A stretch of DNA of 33,835 bases, taken from positions 1 to 33,835 of the forward strand of contig CAIWPS010000536.1 in assembly GCA_903914615.1 (NCBI GenBank), in the 5' to 3' direction. The DNA comes from an uncultured beta proteobacterium. Its GTDB lineage: Bacteria; Pseudomonadota; Gammaproteobacteria; Burkholderiales; Burkholderiaceae_C. A program made the translations under genes and the position numbers. The notes below the pieces were generated by a model. It saw only the letters and a list, made by a program, of their open reading frames with translations, was not told the DNA's origin and did no database searches. Position 1 is the stretch's first letter, and each line of letters opens with the position of its first letter. Shown here piece by piece: positions 10,242-20,938 of this stretch.

Positions 10242-11660
10242 ATGGCCCATGTCACCGAAACCAGGAAGGCCTGCGCGGTCAACCCGCTGAAGATGAGCCA
10301 GCCGTTGGGCGCCGCCTACGCCTTCATGGGGTTGGGATCGTGCATGCCGCTGATGCACGGCTCGCAGGGCTGCACCTCCTTCGGCCTGGTGCTGCTGGTG
10401 CGCCACTTCAAGGAAGCCATTCCCTTGCAGACGAGCGCGATGAACGAGGCCACCACCATCATGGGCGGCTACGACAACCTGGCCCAGGCGCTGCTGAACA
10501 TCCGTAGCCGAGCGAAGCCGGCGATCATCGGCATCTGCTCCACCGGCCTGACCGAGACCAAGGGCGACGACGTCCACGGCTATATCGCACTCGCGCGGCA
10601 GAACCACCCCGAACTGGCCGACACAGAGATCGTCTTCGTCTCCACGCCCGACTACGCCGGCGCCTTCCAGGACGGCTGGGCGGAGGCGGTGACGGCGCTG
10701 GTCTCCAAGGTGCCGCAGGTCGGCGTGACGCAGCGACCGGGCGCCATCAATGTGCTGCCGGGCAGCCACATCACGCCGGGCGACATCGAGGAGCTGCGCG
10801 AGCTCATCGAGGCCTTCGGCCTGCAACCCACCTTCGTGCCCGACGTCTCGGGCTCGCTGGACGGCCACATCCCCGAACAGTGGCTGGGCACGACCCTCGG
10901 CGGCACGCCGCTGGCGTCGCTGCGCGAACTCGGTGGTGCGGTGCACACGCTGGCCATCGGCGAGCAGATGCGGCCGGCCGCCGACGCGCTGCAGGAACGC
11001 TGCGGCGTGCCCTACACGCTCTACGATCGCCTGACCGGCCTGACCGCCACTGACGCGCTGGTGCAGCAGCTGGCGCAGCTCTCGGGCCGCGCGGTGCCGG
11101 CACGCATCCGCCGCCAGCGCAGCCAGCTGGTGGACGCGATGCTCGATGGCCACTTCCACTTCGGCAACGTCAAGGTGGCGCTGGCGGCCGAGCCCGACCT
11201 GCTGTGGTCGGCCGGCATGTTCCTCAGCGAGATGGGCGCCGACCTGTCGGTCTGCGTGACGACGACCGCCTCGCCCTTGCTGGAGAAGCTGCCGGTGGCC
11301 GAGGTGCTGATCGGCGACCTGGAGGACTTCGAGCACAGCGCGCTGGCCGCCGGCTGCGACCTGCTGATGACGCATGCCCACGGCCGCCAGGCGGCGGAAC
11401 GCCTGGGCAAGCCGCTGTTCCGCATCGGCATCCCCATCTTCGACCGCATCGGCAACGCGCACATCTGCCATATCGGCTACCGCGGCACGCGCAACTTCGT
11501 CTACGAGGTCGGCAACCTGCTGATGGACCAGATCCACCCCGCGGGGCCCGGCGACTGGCCGCTGCCAGCCGCTTCGCGCACGGCCGCCGTGGCGCATCTG
11601 CCGGCCGTGATCGAACGACAGCGCAAGCCCGACGACAAGCTGGCCGAGGCCAGCGCCTGA
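10242..11660 (+). CDS. nifN: FeMo-cofactor scaffold subunit NifN
   Basis: Partner of NifE in the NifEN scaffold. The 472-residue protein begins with KACAVNPLKMSQPLGAAYAF and continues with MHGSQGCTSFG, the NifK-like cysteine segments, then CSTGLTETKGDD. Toward the C-terminus it has the FRIGIPIFDRIG block seen in NifN and NifK. It is 12 bases downstream of nifE, with GAGGCGAGG serving as ribosome-binding site. The polar tail after about residue 440 is typical. No unusual features were seen. Confidence 0.95.
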   Translation: MAHVTETRKACAVNPLKMSQPLGAAYAFMGLGSCMPLMHGSQGCTSFGLVLLVRHFKEAIPLQTSAMNEATTIMGGYDNLAQALLNIRSRAKPAIIGICSTGLTETKGDDVHGYIALARQNHPELADTEIVFVSTPDYAGAFQDGWAEAVTALVSKVPQVGVTQRPGAINVLPGSHITPGDIEELRELIEAFGLQPTFVPDVSGSLDGHIPEQWLGTTLGGTPLASLRELGGAVHTLAIGEQMRPAADALQERCGVPYTLYDRLTGLTATDALVQQLAQLSGRAVPARIRRQRSQLVDAMLDGHFHFGNVKVALAAEPDLLWSAGMFLSEMGADLSVCVTTTASPLLEKLPVAEVLIGDLEDFEHSALAAGCDLLMTHAHGRQAAERLGKPLFRIGIPIFDRIGNAHICHIGYRGTRNFVYEVGNLLMDQIHPAGPGDWPLPAASRTAAVAHLPAVIERQRKPDDKLAEASA

Positions 11661-11684
11661 ACACACAAGGAGAGGAACCGCGCC

Positions 11685-12098
11685 ATGAAAGTCGCCTTCG
11701 CCACCCAGGACCAGCAGCGCGTCGATGCGCATTTCGGCTGGGCCAAGCACCTGGCGGTGTATGAGGTCACGCCGACCGACATCGGCTTCGTGCAGGACTT
11801 CCCCTTCGGCGAAGACCTGGCCGAAGACGGCAACGAGGACAAGCTCGCGCCCAAGCTCGACGCCATCCGCGACTGCGCCATCGTCTACGTCGCTGCCATC
11901 GGCGGCTCGGCGGCAGCGCGCGTGGTGGCGGCCAAGATCCACCCCATCAAGGTCGCCGCGCCCGAGCCCATCCTGGACATCCTGGAAAAGCTGCAGGAGG
12001 TGCTGAAAGGCACGCCGCCGCCCTGGCTGCGCAAGGCGCTGCTGAAGGACGTGCCGCGCAACTTCGACTTCGAGAGCGACGACGGGGTGAAGTCATGA
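11685..12098 (+). CDS. nifX: NifB-cofactor/VK-cluster carrier NifX
   Basis: Small cofactor-binding protein of the dinitrogenase iron-molybdenum cofactor-binding family, which holds FeMo-cofactor precursors between NifB and NifEN. It has 137 residues and begins [18 protein letters not shown], the conserved opening in which the histidine (H17) sits. The middle contains [19 protein letters not shown], the usual glycine-rich strand-turn. The ribosome-binding site AAGGAGAGG is strong. The stop overlaps the start of the following DUF269 gene (ATGA at 12095), a pairing found in many nif clusters. Confidence 0.94.
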   Translation: MKVAFATQDQQRVDAHFGWAKHLAVYEVTPTDIGFVQDFPFGEDLAEDGNEDKLAPKLDAIRDCAIVYVAAIGGSAAARVVAAKIHPIKVAAPEPILDILEKLQEVLKGTPPPWLRKALLKDVPRNFDFESDDGVKS

Positions 12099-12577
12099 GT
12101 GCAGCCGCCGCCACCGTCGAGGCCCCGAGCGAAGCGGCCCTGCTGCAGGACCCCTTCGTGCGCGAGCTCGTCAAGCAGATTCGCGCACAGGACACCCATG
12201 GGACCTGGGAAGGCAAGAGCGACGCGAAGCTGCTTGAGCCCTACATCCTCACAGCCGAGCAGCGCCGAGCCCTGCCCCTCATGGGCGACCCCGACCCCGA
12301 CACGCTGTGGCGGCTGGACCTGTTCCACAACGCCATTGGCCTGGCCATCGAAGGGCAGACCCGGTGCATGGTGACGCCGATGACCAAGATGAGCCACGAG
12401 GGCTTCGGCCGCACCGTGCTCACGACAGGGCGGCTTATCGTCGTCAACCGCCACCTGCGCGACGTCCACCGCTTCGGATTTCCGAGCCTGGCCAGGCTGG
12501 CCGAGGCCGGCAACAAGCTGGTCGCCGACGGCGTGGCGATGATCCGCCAATACCCCGACGTGGCGAACTGGGAGTGA
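12095..12577 (+). CDS. NifX-associated nitrogen fixation protein (DUF269)
   Basis: Matches the NifX-associated protein family (DUF269): 160 residues with the characteristic [15 protein letters not shown] near the N-terminus, [14 protein letters not shown], the long helix pair around residue 70-90, and a C-terminal block [16 protein letters not shown] followed by a helix and [11 protein letters not shown]. Its biochemical role is not settled; it is consistently next to nifX, and a part in cofactor synthesis is assumed. Here it overlaps nifX by 4 bases and precedes the DUF683 gene by 13 bases. The family call is firm; the function is not. Confidence 0.9.
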   Translation: MSAAAATVEAPSEAALLQDPFVRELVKQIRAQDTHGTWEGKSDAKLLEPYILTAEQRRALPLMGDPDPDTLWRLDLFHNAIGLAIEGQTRCMVTPMTKMSHEGFGRTVLTTGRLIVVNRHLRDVHRFGFPSLARLAEAGNKLVADGVAMIRQYPDVANWE

Positions 12578-12590
12578 AGGGAACCGCACC

Positions 12591-12785
12591 ATGAGCGATG
12601 TCGAGACGCTGAAGGCCGCCGTGAAGAAGCTCAACGCGCGCGCCACGCAGGCCAAGATGGACCTGCACGACCTGTCCGAGGAACTGCCGACGAACTGGGA
12701 GCGCATCCCCGAGGTAGCCCGCGTCGCCCACGAGACCCATGCGGCCCTGGTGGCGGCGCGCAAGCAGCTGGAGGGCCTGTCGTGA
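12591..12785 (+). CDS. Small nif-associated metalloprotein-like protein (DUF683/CCE_0567 family)
   Basis: A 64-residue, mostly helical protein (two helices: [25 protein letters not shown] and a C-terminal one ending ARKQLEGLS, separated by [12 protein letters not shown]). This fits the DUF683 family, small helical-hairpin proteins encoded beside nifX/fdxB in many diazotrophs; a related cyanobacterial member has been described as a metalloprotein. The ribosome-binding site AGGGAA lies 8 bases before the ATG. Its stop overlaps the GTG start of fdxB, so the two are probably coupled. The specific role is unknown. Confidence 0.88.
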   Translation: MSDVETLKAAVKKLNARATQAKMDLHDLSEELPTNWERIPEVARVAHETHAALVAARKQLEGLS

Positions 12786-13087
12786 GCAGCTTCAGCGTCA
12801 CCCTGCCCTCCGGCGCCACCTGGACGCCGACCTTCGTGCAGTCCATCGACGAGGCCAAGTGCATCGGCTGCGGGCGCTGCTTCCGCGTCTGCCCGCGCGG
12901 CGTGCTCGAACTCGTGGGCCTGGACGACGAGGGCGCGCGCATCGCCATCGACCCCGACGGCGACGAGGACGAGGAATACGAGAAGAAGGTGATGACCATC
13001 GCCCGCGGCGAGCTGTGCATCGGCTGCACCGCATGTTCGAAGATCTGCCCGAAGAAGTGCTACACGCACGCCGCGGCGCCGGCCTGA
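12782..13087 (+). CDS. fdxB: Nif-specific 2x4Fe-4S ferredoxin III (FdxB)
   Basis: A 101-residue bacterial-type ferredoxin with two cluster motifs: C27-x2-C30-x2-C33-x3-C37 ([12 protein letters not shown]) and C79-x2-C82-x2-C85-x3-C89 ([12 protein letters not shown]). Between them is the acidic insert [18 protein letters not shown], diagnostic of the nif-specific ferredoxin III family. The GTG at 12782 overlaps the previous stop (GTGA) and matches the usual start of the family. It probably delivers electrons for cofactor biosynthesis or nitrogenase. It stands between the DUF683 gene and nifQ, a common order. Confidence 0.93.
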   Translation: MSSFSVTLPSGATWTPTFVQSIDEAKCIGCGRCFRVCPRGVLELVGLDDEGARIAIDPDGDEDEEYEKKVMTIARGELCIGCTACSKICPKKCYTHAAAPA

Positions 13088-13094
13088 GCGAGCG

Positions 13095-13490
13095 ATGGGG
13101 GCGCGGCCGCCGATCATGCTAGCTCCCGCGGTGCTGGCGCGGCGCGCGCAGCGCGACGACGAGGTGCAGGACCTGATGGCGCTGCTGGCCGAGCATGCGC
13201 ACCCTCGGCACGCCGGCAGCCGCGAATGCCTGGAGCTGGCGACCACGGTGGCCGTCGCCTGTCTGGGGGACAACCACCTCTGGCAGGACCTGCAGCTGCC
13301 TTCTCGCGCCGAACTATCGGCGCTGATGCAGCACTGGTTCCCGGCGCTCGTTGCGAAGAACGGCGCCGACATGAAGTGGAAGAAGTTCCTCTACAAGCAG
13401 CTTTGCGAACGTGAGGAACTCTTCATCTGCAAGGCGCCCAGCTGCGCCGTGTGCTGCGACCGCGGCCTGTGCTTCGGCTCCGAGACTTGA
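13095..13490 (+). CDS. nifQ: Molybdenum donor NifQ
   Basis: NifQ supplies molybdenum, via an Fe-S/Mo cluster, for FeMo-cofactor synthesis on NifEN. The 131-residue protein is shorter than the usual roughly 165-200 because its N-terminal region is reduced, but it keeps the key C-terminal motif C112-x4-C117-x2-C120-x5-C126 (CKAPSCAVCCDRGLCF) and the preceding MKWKKFLYKQLCE block. The ATG at 13095 lies 7 bases after fdxB; an alternative ATG at 13116 has no better ribosome-binding site. It is the last gene of the nifE operon, followed by about 110 bases to the next sigma-54 promoter. The call is firm from the cysteine motif. Confidence 0.9.
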   Translation: MGARPPIMLAPAVLARRAQRDDEVQDLMALLAEHAHPRHAGSRECLELATTVAVACLGDNHLWQDLQLPSRAELSALMQHWFPALVAKNGADMKWKKFLYKQLCEREELFICKAPSCAVCCDRGLCFGSET

Positions 13491-13498
13491 AGCGCACA

Positions 13499-13519
13499 TG
13501 TCGCGTCGAAGAAGCGACA
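13499..13519. promoter_or_regulatory. Inverted repeat in the activator position of the iscS-like operon
   Basis: TGTCGC (13499-13504) and GCGACA (13514-13519) are perfect inverted arms separated by 9 bases. The element is 105 bases upstream of the -24 promoter block, the place where the nifH and nifV promoters carry perfect NifA sites. The TGT and ACA ends are 15 bases apart instead of 10, so it is not a canonical NifA site. It could also be the hairpin at the end of the nifQ message, though no T-run follows. Confidence 0.35.
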
Positions 13520-13603
13520 AAAACGACACGCGGCCGCCCGGGCTGCGGTCACTGCCACCGCTAAGTGGCTGACGGCCCTGGGATTTTCCGCGCTTGCCGG
13601 GCG

Positions 13604-13618
13604 TGGCACGGTACCTGC
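13604..13618 (+). promoter_or_regulatory. Sigma-54 -24/-12 promoter of the ISC-like operon
   Basis: TGGCACGGTACCTGC has the perfect TGGCACG block and GC exactly 10 bases after GG; the -12 block is CTGC. It lies 42 bases before the preferred ATG of the cysteine desulfurase gene (13660) and therefore excludes the longer reading frame starting at 13594. Confidence 0.87.
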
Positions 13619-13659
13619 GAAGCAAGCCCTCAAGCACCGACGCCAGAAAGCCGCCCCCG

Positions 13660-14880
13660 ATGGACCAGCCTGCGCCCAAGCCGATCTACCTGGACTACGC
13701 CGCCACCACGCCGGTGGACCCGCGCGTGGTGCAGCAGATGGTGCCCTACCTGTACGAACAGTTTGGCAACGCCGCCTCGCGCAGCCACGGCTACGGCTGG
13801 GCCGCCGAGGAGGCAGTGGAGATCGCCCGCGAACAGGTCGCCGCGCTCATCGGCGCCGACCCGCGCGAGATCGTCTGGACCAGCGGCGCGACCGAGTCCA
13901 ACAACCTCGCCATCAAGGGCGCGGCGCAGTTCCATGCAGCCAAAGGCCGGCACCTCATCACGCTGAAGACCGAGCACAAGGCGGTGCTGGACACCATGCG
14001 CGAGCTCGAGCGCGACGGCTTCGAGGTGAGCGTTCTCGACGTGCAGGAAGACGGCCTGCTGGACCCGGACGTGCTGAAGGCCGCGCTGCGCCCCGACACC
14101 ATCCTGGTCTCGGTGATGGCCGTGAACAACGAGATCGGCGTCATCCAGGATCTGGCCGCCATCGGCGCGCTGTGCCGTTCGCGCGGCATCCTCTTCCACA
14201 GCGATGCGGCGCAGGCCAGCGGCAAGCTGCCGATCGACCTGGACCGGCTGCCCGTCGATCTGCTGAGCCTGTCGGCGCACAAGACCTACGGTCCCAAGGG
14301 CATCGGCGCGCTGTATGTGCGGCGCAAGCCTCGCGTGCGCATCGAAGCGCAGATCCACGGCGGCGGCCACGAGCGCGGCATGCGCAGCGGCACTCTGCCC
14401 GTGCACCAGATCGTCGGCATGGGCGCCGCCTACCAGCTGGCGCGCGAAGTGATGGGCAGCGAGAACGAACGCATCCGCTCGCTGCGTGACCGCCTGCTCG
14501 CCGGCCTGCAAGCCATACCCGAGGCGCGCGTCAACGGCAGCCTCGATGCGCGCGTGCCGCACAACCTCAACATCAGCTTCCCCTACGTCGAAGGCGAGTC
14601 GCTGCTGATGGGAATGAAGGGTATCGCCGTGTCCTCGGGCTCGGCCTGCACCAGCGCCAGCCTGGAACCCAGCTACGTGCTGCGCGCCCTGGGCCTTTCG
14701 GACGAGGTGGCGCACAGCTCGATCCGTTTCTCGGTCGGCCGCTACACCACCGTGGCCGACATCGACCGCGCCATCGCCCTGGTCAGCGCCACGGTGGAGC
14801 GGCTGCGCACGCTCAGCCCGCTGTGGGACCTGCACTGCGCGGGCGTGGACCTGGCCACGATCCAGTGGGCCGCGCACTGA
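13660..14880 (+). CDS. iscS: Cysteine desulfurase, IscS type, in the nif position of NifS
   Basis: PLP enzyme that takes sulfur from cysteine to build Fe-S clusters. It has 406 residues. PLP lysine K208 lies in [11 protein letters not shown] and catalytic C330 in [19 protein letters not shown]. The C-terminus, [18 protein letters not shown], corresponds to the IscU-docking tail of housekeeping IscS. These features place it with IscS rather than with classical NifS, although the operon and its sigma-54 promoter are nif-type. The start at 13660 ([19 protein letters not shown]) is chosen because the longer frame begins upstream of the promoter; the ribosome-binding site is weak (AGAAAG). Annotation as nifS by position would be defensible. 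Confidence 0.93.
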   Translation: MDQPAPKPIYLDYAATTPVDPRVVQQMVPYLYEQFGNAASRSHGYGWAAEEAVEIAREQVAALIGADPREIVWTSGATESNNLAIKGAAQFHAAKGRHLITLKTEHKAVLDTMRELERDGFEVSVLDVQEDGLLDPDVLKAALRPDTILVSVMAVNNEIGVIQDLAAIGALCRSRGILFHSDAAQASGKLPIDLDRLPVDLLSLSAHKTYGPKGIGALYVRRKPRVRIEAQIHGGGHERGMRSGTLPVHQIVGMGAAYQLAREVMGSENERIRSLRDRLLAGLQAIPEARVNGSLDARVPHNLNISFPYVEGESLLMGMKGIAVSSGSACTSASLEPSYVLRALGLSDEVAHSSIRFSVGRYTTVADIDRAIALVSATVERLRTLSPLWDLHCAGVDLATIQWAAH

Positions 14881-14896
14881 CTTACCGGAGCACCTC

Positions 14897-15319
14897 ATGG
14901 CCTACAGCGAACAAGTCATCGACCACTACGAGAACCCGCGCAACGTCGGCAGCCTGGCTGCTGGCGACGACGTCGGCACCGGCATGGTCGGCGCGCCGGC
15001 CTGCGGCGATGTGATGAAGCTGCAGATCAAAGTCAACCCGGCCACCGGCGTCATCGAGGACGCGCGCTTCAAGACCTACGGCTGCGGCTCGGCCATCGCG
15101 TCGAGTTCGCTGATCACCGAATGGGTCAAGGGCAAGACGCTGGACCAGGCGCTGACGATCAAGAACACCGCCATCGCCGAGGAACTGGCGCTGCCGCCGG
15201 TGAAGATCCACTGCTCCATCCTCGCCGAGGACGCCATCAAGGCCGCGGTCAGCGACTACCGTTCGCGACGCGGGGGAGTCCTCGAGCAGACGGCCTGCGC
15301 ACCGGCTGCCGCGTCCTAA
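14897..15319 (+). CDS. iscU: Fe-S cluster scaffold protein, IscU type
   Basis: Scaffold on which clusters are assembled with sulfur from the adjacent desulfurase. Its 140 residues include the three ligand cysteines C36, C63 and C106, D38, and the chaperone-recognition motif LPPVK at 99-103, which HscA binds. It ends shortly after the IscU domain with a 15-20 residue tail containing an extra cysteine (C134). It thus lacks the 2Fe-2S and C-terminal scaffold domains of full-length NifU. CGGAG precedes the ATG. Coupling with hscA downstream fits the LPPVK motif. The family call is firm; specificity for nitrogenase is inferred from the operon. Confidence 0.93.
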   Translation: MAYSEQVIDHYENPRNVGSLAAGDDVGTGMVGAPACGDVMKLQIKVNPATGVIEDARFKTYGCGSAIASSSLITEWVKGKTLDQALTIKNTAIAEELALPPVKIHCSILAEDAIKAAVSDYRSRRGGVLEQTACAPAAAS

Positions 15320-15345
15320 GCCCCACACCCCAGGAGAAGACCACC

Positions 15346-15768
15346 ATGTCCGCCTGCCAATCGCAAAGCCACGCCGGCACGTCCTGCGCGCCGGGCGCTC
15401 TCGCCCCGCGCCCCCAGATCCCGTCCATCCCCGACGGCACCGACGCCATCCGCATCACCGAGACCGTGGTCGCCAAGGTCGCCGAGATGCTCGCCGAGGA
15501 AGGCGACCCGGCGCTTCAGCTGCGCATCTTCGTCACCGGCGGCGGCTGCTCGGGCTTCCAGTACGGATTCGCCTTCGACGACGAGGTCAAGGAAGACGAC
15601 GTGCGCGTCGAGCGCGGCCCGATCAAGGTCGTCGTCGATGCGATGAGCCTGCAGTACCTGATGGGCGCGGAGATCGACTTCGAGGACAACCTCGAAGGCG
15701 CCCGCTTCGTCATCCGCAACCCCAACGCCGCCAGCACCTGCGGCTGCGGCAGTTCGTTCTCGGTCTGA
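15346..15768 (+). CDS. A-type Fe-S carrier, ErpA-like
   Basis: A 140-residue A-type carrier that passes clusters from the scaffold to target proteins. The core [17 protein letters not shown] and the C-terminal [16 protein letters not shown] supply the three ligand cysteines. The wording of the core ([26 protein letters not shown]) is nearer to ErpA than to IscA. Unlike ordinary ErpA, it has an N-terminal extension of about 30 residues, rich in Ser, Gln and Pro with two extra cysteines (C4, C14). AGGAGA precedes the ATG. It is followed 11 bases later by a second A-type carrier gene. Confidence 0.9.
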   Translation: MSACQSQSHAGTSCAPGALAPRPQIPSIPDGTDAIRITETVVAKVAEMLAEEGDPALQLRIFVTGGGCSGFQYGFAFDDEVKEDDVRVERGPIKVVVDAMSLQYLMGAEIDFEDNLEGARFVIRNPNAASTCGCGSSFSV

Positions 15769-15779
15769 AGGAGCGCACC

Positions 15780-16103
15780 ATGGCCATCAGCGTCACCCCC
15801 AAGGCTGCCACGCAGATCCGCAAGGCGCTGGGCAAGCGCGGTGGCGGCGTCGGCCTGCGCGTCGCCGTGAAGACCAGCGGCTGCTCGGGCTATGCCTATG
15901 CGCTGGAATTCGCCGACGTGGCCGCCGAAGACGACCTGGCCTTCGAAAGCGAAGGCGTGCAGCTGCTGGTGACGGCGGCCAGCCTGCCGCTGGTCGACGG
16001 CACGCAACTGGACTGGGTGCGCGAAGGCCTGAACGAAGGCTTTAAGTTCAACAACCCCAATGCCGCCGCCACTTGCGGCTGCGGCGAGTCGTTCACGGTC
16101 TAG
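15780..16103 (+). CDS. iscA: A-type Fe-S carrier, IscA-like
   Basis: A 107-residue A-type carrier with the ligand cysteine in [14 protein letters not shown] and the paired cysteines in [10 protein letters not shown] at the C-terminus. The wording ([22 protein letters not shown]) is that of IscA. Together with the ErpA-like gene directly upstream it gives this operon two different A-type carriers. AAGGAG stands just before the ATG. It precedes hscA by 13 bases. Confidence 0.92.
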   Translation: MAISVTPKAATQIRKALGKRGGGVGLRVAVKTSGCSGYAYALEFADVAAEDDLAFESEGVQLLVTAASLPLVDGTQLDWVREGLNEGFKFNNPNAAATCGCGESFTV

Positions 16104-16116
16104 CGCGGAGAAGGCG

Positions 16117-18032
<1,916 letters not shown>

Positions 18033-18036
<4 letters not shown>

Positions 18037-18398
18037 AGGAGCGCCCCGGCGAGCCGCGGCCGACGACGCGCGTGCGCGTGTTGCCGCACGACGAGCTGTG
18101 TCCGGCGGGGCTGATCTTCGACGCGCGCCAGGGGCGCAAGCTGGTCGACGAATTGCTGGCCCACGGCGTGGCCATCGAGCATGCCTGCGAGAAGGTGGGT
18201 GCCTGCGCGACCTGCCATGTGCATGTGCGTAGCGGCGCCGAGTTTGTCGCCGCCGTCACAGAGGACGAGGAAGACCAGCTCGACGATGCCTGGGGCCTGG
18301 ACGCGCAGTCGCGCCTGTCGTGCTGCGTTCGCGTGCTGGGGCCCGAGCTGGTGATCGAGCTGCCGCGCTTCACGCGCAACCACGCCCGCGAAAACTAG
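18033..18398 (+). CDS. fdx: ISC-type 2Fe-2S ferredoxin
   Basis: A 121-residue adrenodoxin/ISC-type ferredoxin that supplies electrons during cluster assembly. Ligands are visible in [12 protein letters not shown] (C-x5-C-x2-C) and LSCCV, which holds the fourth ligand. The N-terminus has a basic extension of about 13 residues before [13 protein letters not shown], and the C-terminus ends with the LPRFTRNHA seen in this family. It overlaps hscA by 4 bases and is last in the ISC-like operon, which matches the hscA-fdx order in standard isc clusters. Confidence 0.92.
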
Positions 18399-18420
18399 GC
18401 GCCGGCGGTCCTGGCCGCCC

Positions 18421-18436
18421 TGTCGGCTATGCAACA
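18421..18436. promoter_or_regulatory. NifA upstream activator sequence of nifV
   Basis: TGTCGGCTATGCAACA is a perfect TGT-N10-ACA site beginning 92 bases before the nifV -24 element. It begins with the same TGTCG as the nifH site at 1020. Confidence 0.8.
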
Positions 18437-18512
18437 AACATCACAGCCCTGCGGCCGTGCGACGCCGCCGGTAAAGCCATACAGATCAGCCACTTGCACG
18501 CGGCCACCGGCA

Positions 18513-18527
18513 TGGCACAACGCTTGC
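18513..18527 (+). promoter_or_regulatory. Sigma-54 -24/-12 promoter of nifVW-fixABCX
   Basis: TGGCACAACGCTTGC matches TGGCAC-N5-TTGC with GG and GC 10 bases apart. Transcription is expected to start near 18539, which argues against the in-frame GTG at 18539 and for the ATG at 18560 as nifV start. Confidence 0.9.
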
Positions 18528-18559
18528 GGTAAGCCTCGGTGTCGAACCCGGGAGCCCAC

Positions 18560-19699
18560 ATGCCAACGCCGCCGCTGACGATCAACGACACCACGTTGCG
18601 TGATGGCGAGCAGACCGCGGGCGTGGCCTTCAGCGACGATGAGAAGCTGGCCATCGCCGCCGCTCTGGACGCCGCCGGCGTGCCCGAGATGGAGGTCGGC
18701 ATCCCGGTGATGGGCGAGCACGAGTGCGAGCTCATACGCGCCATCACGCTGTCGGTGCGCCATGCGCGCACGATGGTCTGGGCGCGCATGGCCGATGCCG
18801 ACATCGCCGCGGCGCTGCGTTGCCAGGCCGATACCGTGCACCTGGCCGTCAGCGTCTCCGACATCCAGATCGAACGCAAGCTCGCCAAGGACCGCGCCTG
18901 GGTGCTGGCCACTGTGGCGCGCTGCGTGGACCGCGTCGCCGACGCCGGCGCGCAGGTCAGCGTCGGCTTCGAAGACGCCTCGCGCGCCGACCCCGCCTTC
19001 CTGGCCCAGGTGGCGCAGCTGGCGCAGCGCCGCGGCGCCGTGCGCGTGCGCTACGCCGACACACTGGGCCTGCTCGACCCCTTCGCCACCTTCGAGCGCA
19101 TCGCCGCGCTGCGCCGCGAGACCGACATCGACATCGAGATCCACGCCCACAACGACCTCGGCCTGGCCACCGCCAACACGCTGGCCGCCTTCCGCGCCGG
19201 CGCCACGCATGCCAGCACCACAGTCAATGGCCTGGGCGAACGCGCCGGCAACGCCGCGCTGGAAGAAGTGGTGATGGCGGCACGCCACCTTCACGGCGTG
19301 GAGTGCGGCGTTGACACGACCGCGCTGCCGCGCATCTCGCAGCTGGTGGCGCGCGCCTCGGGCCGGCCAGTGGCGGCGGGCAAGAGCATCGTCGGCGACG
19401 CGGTGTTCACGCACGAGTCGGGCATCCATGTCGACGGCCTGCTGAAGGACCGCGGCAACTACGAGGCCTTCCGCCCCGAGGAGCTCGGCCGCCAGCACCG
19501 CCTGGTGCTGGGCAAGCACTCGGGCTCGCGCGGCGTGCGCGAAGCCTACGCGCGGCTGGGCCGCACGCTGGAGCCCGAGCTGGCTCAGGCGCTGCTGGCG
19601 TGCATCCGCGCCCATGTCAGCCACACCAAGCGCGCGCCGCGCGACGACGAGCTGCTGCGCTTCTACCTCGAACTGCAGCCATGCACCGCGACGGCCTGA
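18560..19699 (+). CDS. nifV: Homocitrate synthase NifV
   Basis: Condenses acetyl-CoA with 2-oxoglutarate to give homocitrate, the organic ligand of FeMo-cofactor. The protein has 379 residues, usual for NifV. The alpha-isopropylmalate/homocitrate synthase signature [16 protein letters not shown] opens the protein; the metal-binding HxH is in [13 protein letters not shown], and [15 protein letters not shown] follows. H and K residues in [11 protein letters not shown] belong to the same family. GGGAG is about 7 bases before the ATG. It is the first gene of the operon that continues with nifW. Confidence 0.96.
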   Translation: MPTPPLTINDTTLRDGEQTAGVAFSDDEKLAIAAALDAAGVPEMEVGIPVMGEHECELIRAITLSVRHARTMVWARMADADIAAALRCQADTVHLAVSVSDIQIERKLAKDRAWVLATVARCVDRVADAGAQVSVGFEDASRADPAFLAQVAQLAQRRGAVRVRYADTLGLLDPFATFERIAALRRETDIDIEIHAHNDLGLATANTLAAFRAGATHASTTVNGLGERAGNAALEEVVMAARHLHGVECGVDTTALPRISQLVARASGRPVAAGKSIVGDAVFTHESGIHVDGLLKDRGNYEAFRPEELGRQHRLVLGKHSGSRGVREAYARLGRTLEPELAQALLACIRAHVSHTKRAPRDDELLRFYLELQPCTATA

Positions 19700-19714
19700 A
19701 CCCAGGAGAGACCC

Positions 19715-20062
19715 ATGGACACCTTTTTCGACCGTCTCAAGACCCTGTCAAGCGCCGAGGATTTCTTCGGCTTCTTCGCCGTCGCCTACGAGGTGCCGGT
19801 GGTGCAGGTGAATCGCCTGCACATCTTGAAGCGCTTCACCCAGTACCTGCACAAGGCCGAGGGCCTGGACGGCCTGGACGAGGTCGAGCTCTACCGCCGC
19901 TACCGCGAGCTGCTGGCGCGCGCCTACGCCGACTTCGTGCGCTCGACGCCGGCGCAGGAGAAGGTGTTCAAGGTCTTCCAGGACGCCGGCGGCACGCAGC
20001 ATGTGCGCGTCGAGTCGCTGCAACGCGGCCGGCCGCCGCGCCACGCGCCCCAGGCAGCCTGA
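19715..20062 (+). CDS. nifW: Nitrogenase-protective protein NifW
   Basis: A 115-residue protein of the NifW family, which helps maturation or oxygen protection of the MoFe protein; the exact mechanism is not known. Family features are FFDRLKTLSSAEDFFGFFAVAYE at the start, VNRLHILKRFTQYL, and YADFVRSTPAQEKVFKVFQD toward the C-terminus. AGGAGAG lies 6 bases before the ATG. It sits 15 bases behind nifV and 14 before fixA. Confidence 0.94.
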   Translation: MDTFFDRLKTLSSAEDFFGFFAVAYEVPVVQVNRLHILKRFTQYLHKAEGLDGLDEVELYRRYRELLARAYADFVRSTPAQEKVFKVFQDAGGTQHVRVESLQRGRPPRHAPQAA

Positions 20063-20076
20063 AGCAGGAGCCCGCC

Positions 20077-20925
20077 ATGCACATCGTTGTCTGCATCAAG
20101 CAGGTCCCGGACTCGGCGCAGATCCGCGTCCACCCGGTCACCAACACCATCATGCGCCAGGGCGTGCCGGCCATCGTCAACCCCTATGACCTGTTCGCGC
20201 TGGAAGAGGCGCTGCGGCTGAAGGACCGCTTCGGCGGCCGCGTCACCATGCTCTGCATGGGCCCGCCGCAGGCCGAGGAGGCGCTGCGCAAGTGCATCAG
20301 CTTCGGCGCCACCGACGCCATCCTTGTCACCGACCGCGCCTTCGCCGGTGCCGACACGCTGGCCACCTCCTACGCACTCGCCGCGGCCATCCGCAGGATC
20401 GGCCAGGAGCAGTCGGTGGACCTCGTCTTCACCGGCAAGCAGACCATCGACGGCGACACCGCCCAGGTCGGCCCCGGCATCGCCAAGCGCCTGGGGCTGA
20501 ACCTGCTGACCTACGTCAGCAAGGTGGTCGAGGTGGACCTGGACGGCCGCTTGTTGAAGGTCGAGCGCCGCGCCGAGGGCGGCGTGCAGCTCCTGCAGAC
20601 CACGCTGCCTTCGCTGATCACGATGCTGGAAGGAACGAACGAGATGCGCTTCGCCAGCCTGGACGACATGCTGCGCGCCGGCCGCCACGCCGTGCGGCGT
20701 TGGAACAAGGACGACGCCGGCATCGAGGACCTGACGAAGATCGGCCTGAAGGGCTCGCCCACCGTTGTCAGCAAGGTCTTCGGGCCGACGCCTCGCAGCC
20801 AGAAGGCCGACCTGCAGGTCGTCGCCGACAGCACCCCGAACGACGTCGTGCTGAACCTGCTGGGCAAGCTCTTCACCACCCATCCGCAGCTCGAAGAAGA
20901 GCTGGTCGAACGCCTGTCGGCCTGA
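20077..20925 (+). CDS. fixA: Electron transfer flavoprotein beta subunit FixA
   Basis: Subunit of the FixABCX complex, which bifurcates electrons from NADH to quinone and to a low-potential ferredoxin or flavodoxin for nitrogenase. The 282-residue protein has the ETF-beta start [13 protein letters not shown], the [16 protein letters not shown] and [14 protein letters not shown] signatures, and a C-terminal region that interacts with FixC. GCAGGAG stands before the ATG. The four fix genes lie together in order A, B, C, X with short gaps or overlaps. The nif-type promoter before nifV is the only likely one seen for them. Confidence 0.95.
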   Translation: MHIVVCIKQVPDSAQIRVHPVTNTIMRQGVPAIVNPYDLFALEEALRLKDRFGGRVTMLCMGPPQAEEALRKCISFGATDAILVTDRAFAGADTLATSYALAAAIRRIGQEQSVDLVFTGKQTIDGDTAQVGPGIAKRLGLNLLTYVSKVVEVDLDGRLLKVERRAEGGVQLLQTTLPSLITMLEGTNEMRFASLDDMLRAGRHAVRRWNKDDAGIEDLTKIGLKGSPTVVSKVFGPTPRSQKADLQVVADSTPNDVVLNLLGKLFTTHPQLEEELVERLSA

Positions 20926-20938
20926 AGGAGTCTGTGCA

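Noticed and set aside
6021-11942. A 1,973-codon minus-strand open frame
   Set aside because: Only the 845 codons from 8558 down have domain content (winged helix, P-loop, TPR). The rest is antisense to nifE, nifN and nifX and arises from the high GC content.
13594-13659. Longer N-terminus for the cysteine desulfurase
   Set aside because: The extra codons begin before the -24/-12 promoter at 13604-13618, so they cannot be on the message made from that promoter.
18539-18541. GTG start for nifV
   Set aside because: It falls at the expected transcription start, leaving no leader or ribosome-binding site; the ATG at 18560 has GGGAG.
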